This document shows positions 43,085-51,931 of a stretch of DNA of 64,000 bases, piece after piece. Each line of letters begins with the position of its first letter. Within the stretch, counting starts at the first letter, position 1. The stretch is from Mycobacterium paraffinicum (lineage in GTDB: Bacteria; Actinomycetota; Actinomycetes; Mycobacteriales; Mycobacteriaceae): the NCBI RefSeq assembly GCF_001907675.1, contig NZ_MPNT01000006.1:62001-126000 (forward strand), in the 5' to 3' direction. A program made the position numbers and the translations under genes. The notes under the pieces were generated by a model. It worked only from the letters and a program-made list of their open reading frames with translations. It did not search any database and was not told the origin of the DNA.

Positions 43085-44044
43085 ATGGCAGACGAGGACG
43101 TCGACCTCGACCTGTTGAGGGCGTCGGCACGGGAGTTTCTGGCCGAGCGCGGCGATAGGGGAACGGTCAAGGACCTTGCGGCGATGGACTGGACCGGGCT
43201 GCTCGTCGATGAGGTGGTGGGCGGCGTCGGCTGGCGTCCGGTCGAGGCCTGCGTCGTGGCCGAGGAGCTCGGGCGAGCGCAGGACGGGTCGGCGTGGTTC
43301 GGGACCGTGATGGCTGCCGCGGCGCTCGCCTCCGCGCCCGAGGACGTCAGGGAACAGTGGCTGCCTGGCCTGCTCGCCGGCACCGTGACGGCTGGCTTCG
43401 CCACCGTGGGCGAGGCCGCACGGATCATTCGCGGCGACCAGGTCGACATTGTCGTTACGCTGGGAGGCAACGGAATTCACCTCCTCCGCGACCTGGATCG
43501 CGACCGGTTCGAGCTGGACGCCGATCTGCTGGACGTGACCAGAACGGTGTGGCGTATCGACGTGACGGACGCGCCCAGCGAGTTGATCGGTTCTCCGGAA
43601 CGGGCCGACGAGTTGATCGCCGTGGCTCGGTTGCTTATTGCCGCCGACTCCGTGGGTGCGGTGTCGATGACCCTGGAACGGTTGACGGCATACCTCAAGG
43701 AGCGCATCGCGTTCGGGGTGCCGATCGCGAGCTTTCAAGCGGTTCAGCACCGGCTCGTGGAACTGCTTGTCTTCGAGGTCAAGGCGCGCGCGGTCATCAT
43801 GAGGGCGGCGCGGGCGGTCGCTTCGGCCGACGGAAGGGCGACTTTGCTGACGGCGGCGGCGCACGCGTTCGTCGCGGCGAAGGCCGCCGCCGCCATCGAC
43901 GAGTGCATGCAATTGTCGGGCGGGATCGGCTTCACGTGGGAGTATCCGCTGCACCACGAGCTGCGTCGCGCCTTCACCAACGGTCATCTGGTAGGTACGA
44001 CGCGCTCGAGTCGGGCGGTGGTGGCGGAGGTGTCGGGTTGGTGA
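43085..44044 (+). CDS. Short acyl-CoA dehydrogenase subunit
   Basis: 319 residues from ATG 43085, 7 bases after the amidohydrolase stop. Only the later part looks strongly like the family: YLKERIAFGVPIASFQAVQH and CMQLSGGIGFTWEYPLHHEL. The middle lacks the EPxAGSDL motif and is shortened, so it is a beta-type chain. Its stop overlaps the GTG of the long chain that follows by 4 bases; the two very likely form a heteromeric enzyme. Confidence 0.86.
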   Translation: MADEDVDLDLLRASAREFLAERGDRGTVKDLAAMDWTGLLVDEVVGGVGWRPVEACVVAEELGRAQDGSAWFGTVMAAAALASAPEDVREQWLPGLLAGTVTAGFATVGEAARIIRGDQVDIVVTLGGNGIHLLRDLDRDRFELDADLLDVTRTVWRIDVTDAPSELIGSPERADELIAVARLLIAADSVGAVSMTLERLTAYLKERIAFGVPIASFQAVQHRLVELLVFEVKARAVIMRAARAVASADGRATLLTAAAHAFVAAKAAAAIDECMQLSGGIGFTWEYPLHHELRRAFTNGHLVGTTRSSRAVVAEVSGW

Positions 44045-45243
44045 GCGTATTCGGGAACCGGCCCACTGACGCGCAGCTGGCCGACTTCAGGGAGCGGGTC
44101 AGGGCCCACATCGCCCAACACGCGCCGCCGATCGAAGCGCGCGAGGGCCACCGGGCACCCGAGACTGCCGAACAAGAGGCCCTGCTGCGCGCGTGGTTCG
44201 CCAGCCTCTTCGAGGCGGGGCTGGCGGGCGCGGACTGGCCGGTCGAATACGGTGGTCGCGACGATCACCACCCGCTGCACGATCGCATCGTGAGCGAGGA
44301 AATCCTGCGTGCCCGCGCACCACGTCCGGTGGACCAGGTAAACCTCGCCGCTCACGTGCTCCTGCACTTCGGCTCCGACGAGCAGAAGCGGCGGCTGCTG
44401 CCTCCCATCCGGCGCAGCGAACAGGTCTGGTGCCAACTGCTCAGTGAACCCGATGCCGGTAGCGATATCGCCGCAATACGCAGCCGCGGTGCGCACCAGG
44501 CCGATGGCGGCTGGCTCATCGACGGACAAAAGACCTGGATCACCGACGGGCACTGGGCCGACATGGGCCTCGCCCTGATCCGCACCGACCCGGCGTCGTC
44601 GCGCCACCACGGCCTATCGGTTTTTGCCGTGCCGCTGTCCGCCGACGGTGTCGAGATCCGCCCGATCCGCACGATCGGTGACGCGATCGAGGTCAACGAG
44701 GTCTTCCTGACTGGAGTCAGGCTTGGCGCTCAGAGCCTGATCGGCGAAGTGGGCCAGGGCTGGTCGATCATCATGGCGGGCCTGGACTTTGAACGATTCG
44801 GTATCGGCGGCAACGTCATCCTGCTCGAACTGTTGATCGACGATCTGGTCACGGTGGCCGGCAAGTCGCTCATCGACGGCGCGCCGGCGCTGGACTCGGA
44901 TGACATCCGCCAGCAGGTCGCCGAGTTGGCCGTCGAGGCCGAAGTGGCAAAGGCGTTCATCGACGATCATGTGGAACGGCTGACATCGGGTGACGAACAG
45001 CCCGGAGACGGCTCGATCGCGAAGTTGAGCTTCGCCGAGACCTACCACCGGGTCGCGGCGTATGGCGCGGAGCTGGCGGCGACGACGATTATCGAGGGGG
45101 CTGGGAACCCTGATGTGGAACAAGCCAAACAACGCCTGCGTGAATGCTGGCTGTGGTCTCGGGCCTACACCATTTCGGGTGGCAGTTCGGAAATGATGCG
45201 CAACATTCTTGCCAAGCGCCGATTGCGCTTGCCAAGCCGATGA
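44041..45243 (+). CDS. Long acyl-CoA dehydrogenase subunit
   Basis: 400 residues from GTG 44041. GADWPVEYGGRDDHHPLHD, the flavin-contact motif CQLLSEPDAGSDIAAIRS, GQKTWITDGHWADMGLAL and the C-terminal SGGSSEMMRNILAKRRL are complete. It pairs with the short chain upstream; its stop overlaps the ligase start. FAD-dependent alpha-beta desaturation of an acyl-CoA is expected. Confidence 0.91.
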   Translation: MSVFGNRPTDAQLADFRERVRAHIAQHAPPIEAREGHRAPETAEQEALLRAWFASLFEAGLAGADWPVEYGGRDDHHPLHDRIVSEEILRARAPRPVDQVNLAAHVLLHFGSDEQKRRLLPPIRRSEQVWCQLLSEPDAGSDIAAIRSRGAHQADGGWLIDGQKTWITDGHWADMGLALIRTDPASSRHHGLSVFAVPLSADGVEIRPIRTIGDAIEVNEVFLTGVRLGAQSLIGEVGQGWSIIMAGLDFERFGIGGNVILLELLIDDLVTVAGKSLIDGAPALDSDDIRQQVAELAVEAEVAKAFIDDHVERLTSGDEQPGDGSIAKLSFAETYHRVAAYGAELAATTIIEGAGNPDVEQAKQRLRECWLWSRAYTISGGSSEMMRNILAKRRLRLPSR

Positions 45244-46796
45244 CCGCATACCCCGCGGCGCGGACCTACTGGTCCCTCGTCGAAACGACAGCGCGAGCGC
45301 ATCCCGATCGAGTGATCCTCGTCGACGACCACGGGCGCACGCTGTCGTGCGGACAGCTCCACGAATCCGCGCTGACGTGTGCAGCGGCACTGGCGCAACG
45401 GGGAATTGGTGCGGGAACGGTCGTGTCGTGGCAACTGCCGAGCACGCTGGAGACGATGGTCGTCATGGTGGCGTTGGCGCGCCTCGGCGCCGTCCAGAAC
45501 CCGGTACTGCCGATCTGGCGGGAGAATGAACTACGTTTTGTTACAACGCAACTCGCGACCGACGTCATGATCGTTCCCGGGGTGTGGCGCAATTTCGACC
45601 ACACCGCGCTCGCGCATAAGATCGGCGCTGACCATTCCATGTCCGTGGTGGTCATCGACCACAATGCGCCCATCACCAGCGCACTTAGACTGCCGGCCGG
45701 CGATCCGGCGGCGTTGCCTCCACCGCCGCACTCCGGCGAGGAACCGCGGTGGATCTACTATTCGTCGGGCACCACGGCGGCTCCGAAAGGCGCGCGGCAC
45801 TGCGACCGCTCGGTCATCGCCGGCTCGGCAGGGGTTGTCGGTATCGTGGGCGCCTCCAGCAGCGATGTCAACCCGATCGCTTTTCCGGTGTCGCACATCG
45901 GGGGAGCCGCGATGCTCGCCGCCGGCCTACATACCGGCATGCTGCTGGTGCTGTTCGACGCCTTCGATTCCGTCGAGACCCCCTTCGCCATCGCTGCGCA
46001 CCGCCCAACTCTGTTGGGCAGCGCCACCCCGTTCTTCGTCGCCTTCATGGCGGCGCAGGCGAAGCACGGCGACGAACCGCTCTATCCCGATTTGCGTGGC
46101 TGCGTCGGCGGTGGTGCGCCCATCACCCCCGAGTTGAGTCGTGAGGTGCGACAGGTGTTTTCAGTCAACGGGGTGGCCAATTCCTGGGGCCTGACCGAGT
46201 TCCCGGTCGCCACTTCTCAGGCGCCGAACGGTCCTCCGGAGCTGTTGGATCACACCGTCGGCAAACCGGTTGCGGGGGTCGCGGTACGCGTCGTCGACGA
46301 ATCCGAGCGGCAAGTCGGGTGTGGCGTGGAGGGGGAGCTGCGGCTCAAGGGGCCACCGTGTTTCCTGGGCTACGTCGATAAGTCCTTGGATGCCCAAGCG
46401 TTTGACGACGACGGATGGTTCCGCACAGGCGATCTTGGCCGCATCGATGACGAAGGCAACGTCACCGTGACGGGGCGGATCAAGGATGCGATCATCCGCA
46501 ACGCGGAGAACATCTCGGCGCTCGAGATCGAGGGCGTGCTGGCAAGCCACCCTGCGGTCGCCGACGTCGCGGTCATCGGGGTACCCGATGAGCGGACCGG
46601 CGAACGGGTGTGCGCTGTCGTCGTCGCTCGCCCGGGCACGGCGGTGACGCTCTCCTCGGTTTCCGAACATTGCCAAGCCCGAGGGCTGAGCAAGCACAAG
46701 ACGCCCGAAAGACTCGAGATCGTCGATGCGCTGCCTCGCAACCTCACCGGCAAGGTGCTCAAGACCGAACTACGGACCCGGTTCGGGAGCCTATGA
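45240..46796 (+). CDS. AMP-forming acyl-CoA synthetase (ligase)
   Basis: 518 residues from ATG 45240 (ATGA overlap). The ATP-binding loop is IYYSSGTTAAPKGARH, followed by NSWGLTEFPV, GWFRTGDLGRIDDEGN, GRIKDAIIRNAENIS and the C-terminal LTGKVLKTEL with the catalytic Lys. It activates a carboxylate to its CoA ester for the acyl-CoA dehydrogenase pair in the same operon. Last gene of the operon starting at 41881. Confidence 0.91.
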   Translation: MTAYPAARTYWSLVETTARAHPDRVILVDDHGRTLSCGQLHESALTCAAALAQRGIGAGTVVSWQLPSTLETMVVMVALARLGAVQNPVLPIWRENELRFVTTQLATDVMIVPGVWRNFDHTALAHKIGADHSMSVVVIDHNAPITSALRLPAGDPAALPPPPHSGEEPRWIYYSSGTTAAPKGARHCDRSVIAGSAGVVGIVGASSSDVNPIAFPVSHIGGAAMLAAGLHTGMLLVLFDAFDSVETPFAIAAHRPTLLGSATPFFVAFMAAQAKHGDEPLYPDLRGCVGGGAPITPELSREVRQVFSVNGVANSWGLTEFPVATSQAPNGPPELLDHTVGKPVAGVAVRVVDESERQVGCGVEGELRLKGPPCFLGYVDKSLDAQAFDDDGWFRTGDLGRIDDEGNVTVTGRIKDAIIRNAENISALEIEGVLASHPAVADVAVIGVPDERTGERVCAVVVARPGTAVTLSSVSEHCQARGLSKHKTPERLEIVDALPRNLTGKVLKTELRTRFGSL

Positions 46797-46868
46797 CTCC
46801 GGGCCAAAGATCAAATCAAAAAGGCGCATAGCGGAATTGAGGTCGACCCACCTGATTACGGGTGTTGC

Positions 46869-48047
46869 CTAGACCCCGATGAGCTCCTTGAGGTTGCCGC
46901 CCATCACCCGTGCTGTGGTGGGTGCGGGCAGGTTCTCGAGTTCCTTGACGAAGTCGGCGGGTTCGGCCAGCCCCTCGGGATGCGGATAGTCGGATCCGAA
47001 CATCACCCGATCTGCACCGAGGATGTCGATGAGGTGCGACATGTCCTCCTCGTGGAACGGGTTCACCCACACGTGCCTGCGGAAGACATCCCCCGGGTGC
47101 TCGCCGAAATCGCGCGGCTTCTTGCGGTACACCCGATCGAATGCATCCATCAGGCGCTGCGCCCACGACCCGCCGTTCTCGACCACGCCGACGCGCAGGC
47201 CGGGAAACCGCTCGAACACGCCGTGGGCGATAAACGCCGCCAGCGTGTCGAAGATGTGGCGGCTCTCCTCGTAGACGAAGCCGCGAAACTTGGTCAGCTG
47301 GAAGCCCTGGAACTCGTCACCGCCCTCCCAGTCGGAGAGGTAGCGGTCGTAACCGGAGTCGGAGTTGTGCATCTGAACCGAGATACCCGACGACTCGACG
47401 AGCCGCCAGAAGTCGTCGAACTCGGGTAGGGCCGGTGAGCGGGAGGTGCCGTCTTCCCTCGGCACCGGCGCAGGCCGGATCAGCACCGTCTTCGCCCCGT
47501 TGTCCAGGCACCACTCGAGTTCGGCGATGCCCTTCGCCGGATCGTTGAGCGAGATCGCCGGGACGGGGAAGATGCGGTCCTTGAAGTTGAACGTCCAGTC
47601 CTCAAGCAGCCAGCGGTTGAATGCGTGGGTAACCGCGTGGGTGAGCTCGGTGTCGCACTTGGTCCGTTCCTCGAGCATGCCCGCCGTGGTCGGGAACATC
47701 AGTGCGCCGTCAACGCCCTGGCGGTCCATCAGCGCCAGGCGCAGGTCCGGACGCCGGAACTCGTCCGGACAGCGAATCGGCTCGGCAAGCTCACGCAGCG
47801 TCTTACCCTCCGGGTTGTTCCCGCGGTAGTAGTCGGCCCAGGCGCCGGGAGTGGGAATCACCTCGTAGGTGGGGTTGGGTATGGTCTCGGTGATAACGCC
47901 GAGGATCTGCAGCTTCTTGCGGCCATTGATGTCGACGAACTTCAATGCTTGGGAGTATTTCTCCGGCAGGTACCGCGTGTAGGCGTCGATCGTCTCGTAC
48001 ATGTGATTGTCCGCATCCCACACTTCAAAGGCCTTGGGCTGGGGCAT
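46869..48047 (-). CDS. Amidohydrolase-superfamily protein (ACMSD-like)
   Basis: 392 residues from ATG 48047 (AAAGGAA upstream). EVWDADNHMYETIDAYTRYL at the N-terminus, RLALMDRQGVDGALMFPTTA, VQMHNSDSGYDRYLSDWEGG and MFGSDYPHPEGLAEP near the end. It is close to the product at 37197-38390 throughout. It is transcribed alone from an operator-bearing promoter, behind a strongly structured leader (48074-48136). Metal-dependent hydrolase or decarboxylase; reaction unknown. Confidence 0.85.
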   Translation of the reverse strand: MPQPKAFEVWDADNHMYETIDAYTRYLPEKYSQALKFVDINGRKKLQILGVITETIPNPTYEVIPTPGAWADYYRGNNPEGKTLRELAEPIRCPDEFRRPDLRLALMDRQGVDGALMFPTTAGMLEERTKCDTELTHAVTHAFNRWLLEDWTFNFKDRIFPVPAISLNDPAKGIAELEWCLDNGAKTVLIRPAPVPREDGTSRSPALPEFDDFWRLVESSGISVQMHNSDSGYDRYLSDWEGGDEFQGFQLTKFRGFVYEESRHIFDTLAAFIAHGVFERFPGLRVGVVENGGSWAQRLMDAFDRVYRKKPRDFGEHPGDVFRRHVWVNPFHEEDMSHLIDILGADRVMFGSDYPHPEGLAEPADFVKELENLPAPTTARVMGGNLKELIGV

Positions 48048-48073
48048 GTGGTTCCTTTCGAGACGCTGTCAAG

Positions 48074-48136
48074 GTCGCCGAAACCCCGCCCGGTGCTTCG
48101 TCGATGGTCCATCAAGCCATCGGGCGGGGCGGCGAC
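48074..48136 (-). other. Structured leader RNA element upstream of the amidohydrolase
   Basis: Outer arms GTCGCCG (48074-48080) and CGGCGAC (48130-48136), then a 3-base bulge, then inner arms CCCCGCCCG (48084-48092) and CGGGCGGGG (48121-48129): 16 perfectly paired bases. The loop holds a nested GATGG-T-CCATC repeat. It ends 27 bases before ATG 48047 and begins after the operator. Could be an attenuator, riboswitch-like element or stability hairpin; no known class recognised. Confidence 0.5.
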
Positions 48137-48158
48137 GGCAACGTCACTTTCGCATTAC

Positions 48159-48174
48159 GAGAGTAAACGTTCTC
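48159..48174. promoter_or_regulatory. Recurrent 16-bp operator-like inverted repeat
   Basis: GAGAGTAAACGTTCTC, extended by a flanking C and G. It controls the solitary amidohydrolase (start 48047); the gene on the other side ends at 48242 and is not divergent. Confidence 0.55.
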
Positions 48175-48241
48175 GCATTAAGCTACTTAGAACCGCCGCC
48201 AATCGCAAGGTCGCTGACAGGCCGGCGACGCCGATGGTGGC

Positions 48242-49129
48242 TCACCCCCTCGCCGCGGTCGCGACTTCCGGTAGGCGATCGATCATCAGTCGCGGTTCGT
48301 CGCCGGGGACGAGGACTTGCACATGATCGATGCCCAGTCGACGGTAGGCATCACACGTTTCGGACAATGATCGGGCGTCGGAATAGGTGGTCGACGCGAC
48401 CTTGTACAGGCTCGCCGGCGATCTGCCTTGTGCGTCGGCCAGCCGGTTCAGGGTCGCGATGAGTTCGGCCAGCCGGCCCGCGGACGTCGGCGCGGAAATC
48501 CAGCCGTCGCCGATACGCACTGCCCGGTCGAGCGCCGTATCGGAGTGACCGCCCACCAGGATCGGAATGGGCCGTTGAGCGGGCTGCGGGCGCGGATCCA
48601 TCGGTGCGAAATCATAGAACTGCCCGTGGAACTCGACATAGCGATCGGCCGCGCACCATAGCGTCCGCAAGACCGCGATGTGTTCCTCGCTGCGGGCACC
48701 CCGGCGGTCCCATGGCATGCCCATCGCCGTTGCTTCTTCCTTCAGCCACCCGACTCCCACGCCGTAGACGAGGCGGCCGCCCGAGAACGCGTCGAGCGAC
48801 GCGAGCTGCTTGGCGTTGACGATCGGATTGCGGAGGGGGAGCACGGAAATCGATGATCCGAGGCCGATGCTGTTCGTGAACCCCGCTACCCAACTCAGCG
48901 TGGTCATCAGCTCGAAATTTGGGGCGAGATTTTCGGAGAGCCAACCGTCGGCGACTGGCGTTGGCTTACGGCCGAGCACATATGGCGAGTCGGTGTGCTG
49001 GGGCAGGACCAGATGATCGACCGCCCAGAGCCTGTCGGTACCGCAGCCTTCCGCGGCCTGGGCGAAGTCGCGGATGAAGGACGGCGATGCATGTGGGCCG
49101 CTGTGGGGAAGGACGAGACCGATTTCCAC
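48242..49129 (-). CDS. LLM-class F420-dependent oxidoreductase
   Basis: 295 residues from GTG 49129. MEIGLVLPHSGPHASPSFIR, LWAVDHLVLPQHTDSPY, GRLVYGVGVGWLKEEATAMGM and PIPILVGGHSDTALDRAVRIG are typical of mycobacterial F420-dependent luciferase-like proteins. Last gene of the seven-gene operon that begins with tiny membrane proteins at 52030; it lies 6 bases after the SDR stop. Likely a redox step on a membrane-associated substrate. Confidence 0.86.
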   Translation of the reverse strand: MEIGLVLPHSGPHASPSFIRDFAQAAEGCGTDRLWAVDHLVLPQHTDSPYVLGRKPTPVADGWLSENLAPNFELMTTLSWVAGFTNSIGLGSSISVLPLRNPIVNAKQLASLDAFSGGRLVYGVGVGWLKEEATAMGMPWDRRGARSEEHIAVLRTLWCAADRYVEFHGQFYDFAPMDPRPQPAQRPIPILVGGHSDTALDRAVRIGDGWISAPTSAGRLAELIATLNRLADAQGRSPASLYKVASTTYSDARSLSETCDAYRRLGIDHVQVLVPGDEPRLMIDRLPEVATAARG

Positions 49130-49135
49130 GAGGAT

Positions 49136-49894
49136 CTAGAGGTTGGTGAAGTGGCCGCCGTCGACCCCGATCGTCTGTCCGGTGAGGTATCGGGCGCGCG
49201 GACCCACGAGGAAAGTGACGGCCGAACCGATGTCGATCTGCGGATCGCCGATGCGGCCCAGCGGGATCCGCCGTGCGAGCCGCTCCTCCATGGCGGGCTC
49301 CGCTTCGATGGCTGCGGTCATCGCGGGCGAGTATGCAAGCGGCGAGATGACGTTGACGGTGATGCCGTGGGCTCCCCATTCGCGCGCCAGGCTTTTCGCG
49401 AAGCCCCGCAGCGCTCCCTTCATCGTGGCGTACAGCGGCAGCGTCGCGCTCCCCTCGATGCCGGCGGGCGAGGTCATCACCAAGAAGGTCCCTCCCCGTT
49501 CGCTCAGCGCTTCAAAGGCCGCGTGCGCACAGTGATAAGCACCGGTCACCGAGACCCCGATGTGGTCCTGCCACAGCGCCTCATCGACGTCCTGGAGGCG
49601 GTGCGGCCGGCTGGATGCGTTGCTTGTGGCGTTGTGAATCAGCGCATCGAGGCGCCCGGTGCCGTTCACTGCGGCCTCGACAGCGCCGACGACGGACTCC
49701 TGAACGGTGACGTCACAGCGGACCCAGCTCGCCCGATGACCCCCCTCGACCAGTTCGGCCGCGACTGCCCGCCCGTTTTCCGATCGGGTGGCGACGAAGA
49801 CGTGGGCGCCGTCGAGAGCGAGGGCGCGCGCGATTCCGTGCCCCACGCCGCCACCGGCTCCGGTGACCAGCACCGTGTAACCGTCGATCGTCAT
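49136..49894 (-). CDS. Short-chain dehydrogenase/reductase (SDR)
   Basis: 252 residues from ATG 49894 (ATGA overlap with the gene before). TGAGGGVG at 11-18, IHNATS in place of NNAG, Ser142 and YATMK with Tyr155/Lys159; VDGGHFTNL ends the protein. A full classical active site, in contrast to its upstream neighbour, with which it is translationally coupled; the two may form a heteromer in which only this chain is active. Confidence 0.87.
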   Translation of the reverse strand: MTIDGYTVLVTGAGGGVGHGIARALALDGAHVFVATRSENGRAVAAELVEGGHRASWVRCDVTVQESVVGAVEAAVNGTGRLDALIHNATSNASSRPHRLQDVDEALWQDHIGVSVTGAYHCAHAAFEALSERGGTFLVMTSPAGIEGSATLPLYATMKGALRGFAKSLAREWGAHGITVNVISPLAYSPAMTAAIEAEPAMEERLARRIPLGRIGDPQIDIGSAVTFLVGPRARYLTGQTIGVDGGHFTNL

Positions 49895-50493
49895 GGGAGC
49901 ATCATGGCTCCGCCGTCGACGATGACGGTTTCGCCGACGAGACCCGTCACATCCCGCTTGAGCAGGAATCGTGTCGTCTCGACTATCGATTCGATGAGCG
50001 CGTCATCGTCCTGAAGCGCGGCCGCGGTCACGTGGCCGGCCGACGCGCTCAGCCGGGGCGCGAAAAGATGAAGCGGGGCGGCGATCATATTGACGATGAG
50101 GTTTTGCGATGCCCACTGGCGAGCGGCGGACTTGGCCATCGCGCGGATCCCCTCGAGTGCGGTGGTGTAGGGGACAAGACATGGCGCCCCGGTCATTCCG
50201 ATGGACGGCAGCACCAGGACGATGCGCCCTCCCTTCTGGCGCATGGAGGAATACGCGCGTTGCAACGCATTCAGCGCCTGTCGCATCGGATGCTCCGCGA
50301 ATCGGCGCCACTCTGTTGCACTCAAACTGCCGACGGGAGTCGGTTCGAGCGCCGGATCGACGCCGACCACGATGACAACGTGGTCCGACGTCGGCCGAGT
50401 CGATTCGTCGATGTCGTGGACGACTGATTTGAGACTCGCTGCGATCGCCCACGAGATCGCATCGCCACGGCCGATGACGTGCGGAGCTGTCAT
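49891..50493 (-). CDS. Degenerate SDR-fold protein
   Basis: 200 residues from ATG 50493. The second half follows the SDR pattern (GRIVLVLPSIGMTGAP, then VPYTTALEGIRAMAKSAARQ, and late ETVIVDGGAMMLP). The glycine-rich cofactor loop is missing (VIGRGDAISWAIA), the first beta-alpha units are shortened, and the catalytic lysine position is Leu113 four residues after Tyr109. It is probably non-catalytic and may be a partner for the intact SDR that overlaps its stop. FabG-like inactive partners are known in other systems. Confidence 0.75.
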   Translation of the reverse strand: MTAPHVIGRGDAISWAIAASLKSVVHDIDESTRPTSDHVVIVVGVDPALEPTPVGSLSATEWRRFAEHPMRQALNALQRAYSSMRQKGGRIVLVLPSIGMTGAPCLVPYTTALEGIRAMAKSAARQWASQNLIVNMIAAPLHLFAPRLSASAGHVTAAALQDDDALIESIVETTRFLLKRDVTGLVGETVIVDGGAMMLP

Positions 50494-50506
50494 GTTTTGC
50501 ACCGAC

Positions 50507-50944
50507 CTACGGTTTCGGAATCGAAGGCGCCTTAGCCTGCCGTGCGATTCGCTCATCGTGGATCTTCACCAGTTCGCGGAAGCCGATTCGGTTGTACCGC
50601 GGGTGGGGTTGGACTCCCCAGTCGTCTTTCGCGGTGTGCTGCCCAGCCGCTTCGGGGGCACCGCCGAAGGGCGGACCGCCGAGGGGATAGGGCTGCGTGC
50701 ACTCGAGGGTGTCGTTGGAGTACCGCACCTTGAGCAATTCGCTGCAGATCTCGGTAAGTGACAGCGTGGGCCACCCGTACCAGACCGCAATCACCGGCAC
50801 GGTAAGGGATCCCTCGATCACCAATCCGAACAGGCAGACGAACAGTGCTCGCCTGAGCCACTTGTGCATCCGCGCCCACGTCGATGTCGTGCCCGGCGGC
50901 AGCGACTCGGCCGATGCGGTTGCGTCCACGATTGATTCAGACAC
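50507..50944 (-). CDS. Small membrane protein with one transmembrane segment
   Basis: 145 residues from GTG 50944. One hydrophobic span, [20 protein letters not shown], lies at about 33-52, preceded by basic RMHKWLRR; the C-terminal 90 residues are polar and Pro/Gly rich ([18 protein letters not shown]), ending IPKP. The segment weakly recalls the last membrane span and tail of the AveC-like protein at 8740. Function unknown. It lies 13 bases before the degenerate SDR and 21 after the larger membrane protein. Confidence 0.72.
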   Translation of the reverse strand: MSESIVDATASAESLPPGTTSTWARMHKWLRRALFVCLFGLVIEGSLTVPVIAVWYGWPTLSLTEICSELLKVRYSNDTLECTQPYPLGGPPFGGAPEAAGQHTAKDDWGVQPHPRYNRIGFRELVKIHDERIARQAKAPSIPKP

Positions 50945-50965
50945 CGTAGTCCTTTCGGGGATCGG

Positions 50966-51688
50966 TCAGTCGGAGAAGATCTCCCGGTTGACCGTGTGCA
51001 GGTAGGGGATGGCGAGGAACGGCGTTATGTAAAAGACGTTGTAGGCCCACCAGGCCAGCACCGGCAGGCCCACGGCCGCGTAACGGACATCGGCATACAA
51101 CGTCATGTTGAAGATGTAGCCGGTCCACACCACCACGCCGAACCAGCACGTCACGACCATCCACTGGTGGCCCCAGCGCTTCATCTGGAGAAAGCCGATC
51201 GCGGCGGCCATCCGCATGGGAAAGGCAATGAGGACGCAAACGAGAACCCACGCCTTCTCGCCCGGAGCGCTGGCACCTCCGATCCAGAGTTCGTTGTAGT
51301 GCCAGAAATATCCCCCGTCCATCAGGTTCCCCCACGCGGTGAACACGGTGCGGGTGATCAGGGCGTGATTGGCGAATAGGTCGAGCGCCCAGCCGATGCT
51401 GTTCAGGGCCGCATCCAGGATGATCACGTAGCCGATGAGCGTGACCATCAACGGACGCACCGATAGGCCCTCGCGTTGGGCATTGCGCAACAGGTACAAG
51501 CCACGCAGGAAGAGGGGGAGCCCGACTACGCCGAGCACCAGAGTCCCCATCAGTGCCGTGCCGGCTATCAGCCAGAGATCCGCTTGTCGTTGTGCCCGAC
51601 GGCTCTGTTGGTCGTGTTCGTCCAAAGTGGCTGCCGGCGACTGAGACCCACCGTTCCGGCGGGGTGACATCGCAGAGGGCAATCGCAC
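50966..51688 (-). CDS. Polytopic membrane protein of unknown function
   Basis: 240 residues from GTG 51688; ATG 51670 is an alternative. About five hydrophobic spans: LWLIAGTALMGTLVLGVVGL, MVTLIGYVIILDAALNSIGW, KAWVLVCVLIAFPMRMAAAI, WMVVTCWFGVVVWTGYIFNM and VLAWWAYNVFYITPFLAIPY. An LDAALNSIGWALDLF motif resembles LDPLANWATFAIF in the AveC-like protein at 8740, so the two small genes here might together equal one AveC-like protein; this is weak. No known family recognised with confidence. Confidence 0.68.
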   Translation of the reverse strand: MRLPSAMSPRRNGGSQSPAATLDEHDQQSRRAQRQADLWLIAGTALMGTLVLGVVGLPLFLRGLYLLRNAQREGLSVRPLMVTLIGYVIILDAALNSIGWALDLFANHALITRTVFTAWGNLMDGGYFWHYNELWIGGASAPGEKAWVLVCVLIAFPMRMAAAIGFLQMKRWGHQWMVVTCWFGVVVWTGYIFNMTLYADVRYAAVGLPVLAWWAYNVFYITPFLAIPYLHTVNREIFSD

Positions 51689-51692
51689 GGGT

Positions 51693-51812
51693 CTACCAAT
51701 CTCTTGTCAGCAACATCGAGAGCTGGATGAGAAACATCGTCAGTAACAGGCCGTATATCCAAATCTGGAAAACGATGAGCCCGCGTCTGCGTCGGCGATC
51801 CTGTTCGTCCAC
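51693..51812 (-). CDS. 39-residue single-span membrane peptide
   Basis: GTG 51812 is preceded by AAGGAGG ten bases upstream, a strong ribosome-binding site. The product is a charged head (MDEQDRRRRRGL), a hydrophobic span (FQIWIYGLLLTMFLIQLSML) and LTRDW. The positive-inside rule suggests a cytoplasmic N-terminus. Its stop is 4 bases before the start of the polytopic membrane protein, so it is almost certainly translated as part of the operon, perhaps as a small subunit. Confidence 0.65.
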   Translation of the reverse strand: MDEQDRRRRRGLIVFQIWIYGLLLTMFLIQLSMLLTRDW

Positions 51813-51931
51813 CGCGCTGATTCCTCCTTGATCTTCGGATACCGGTGAGGCATGCCGACCGCGGCGATCCAGTGCAAGCGCCCTTCGGCCTGCTGGGGGT
51901 TGATCTGGACCGGCGGGAGCCGTCGCGGCGG

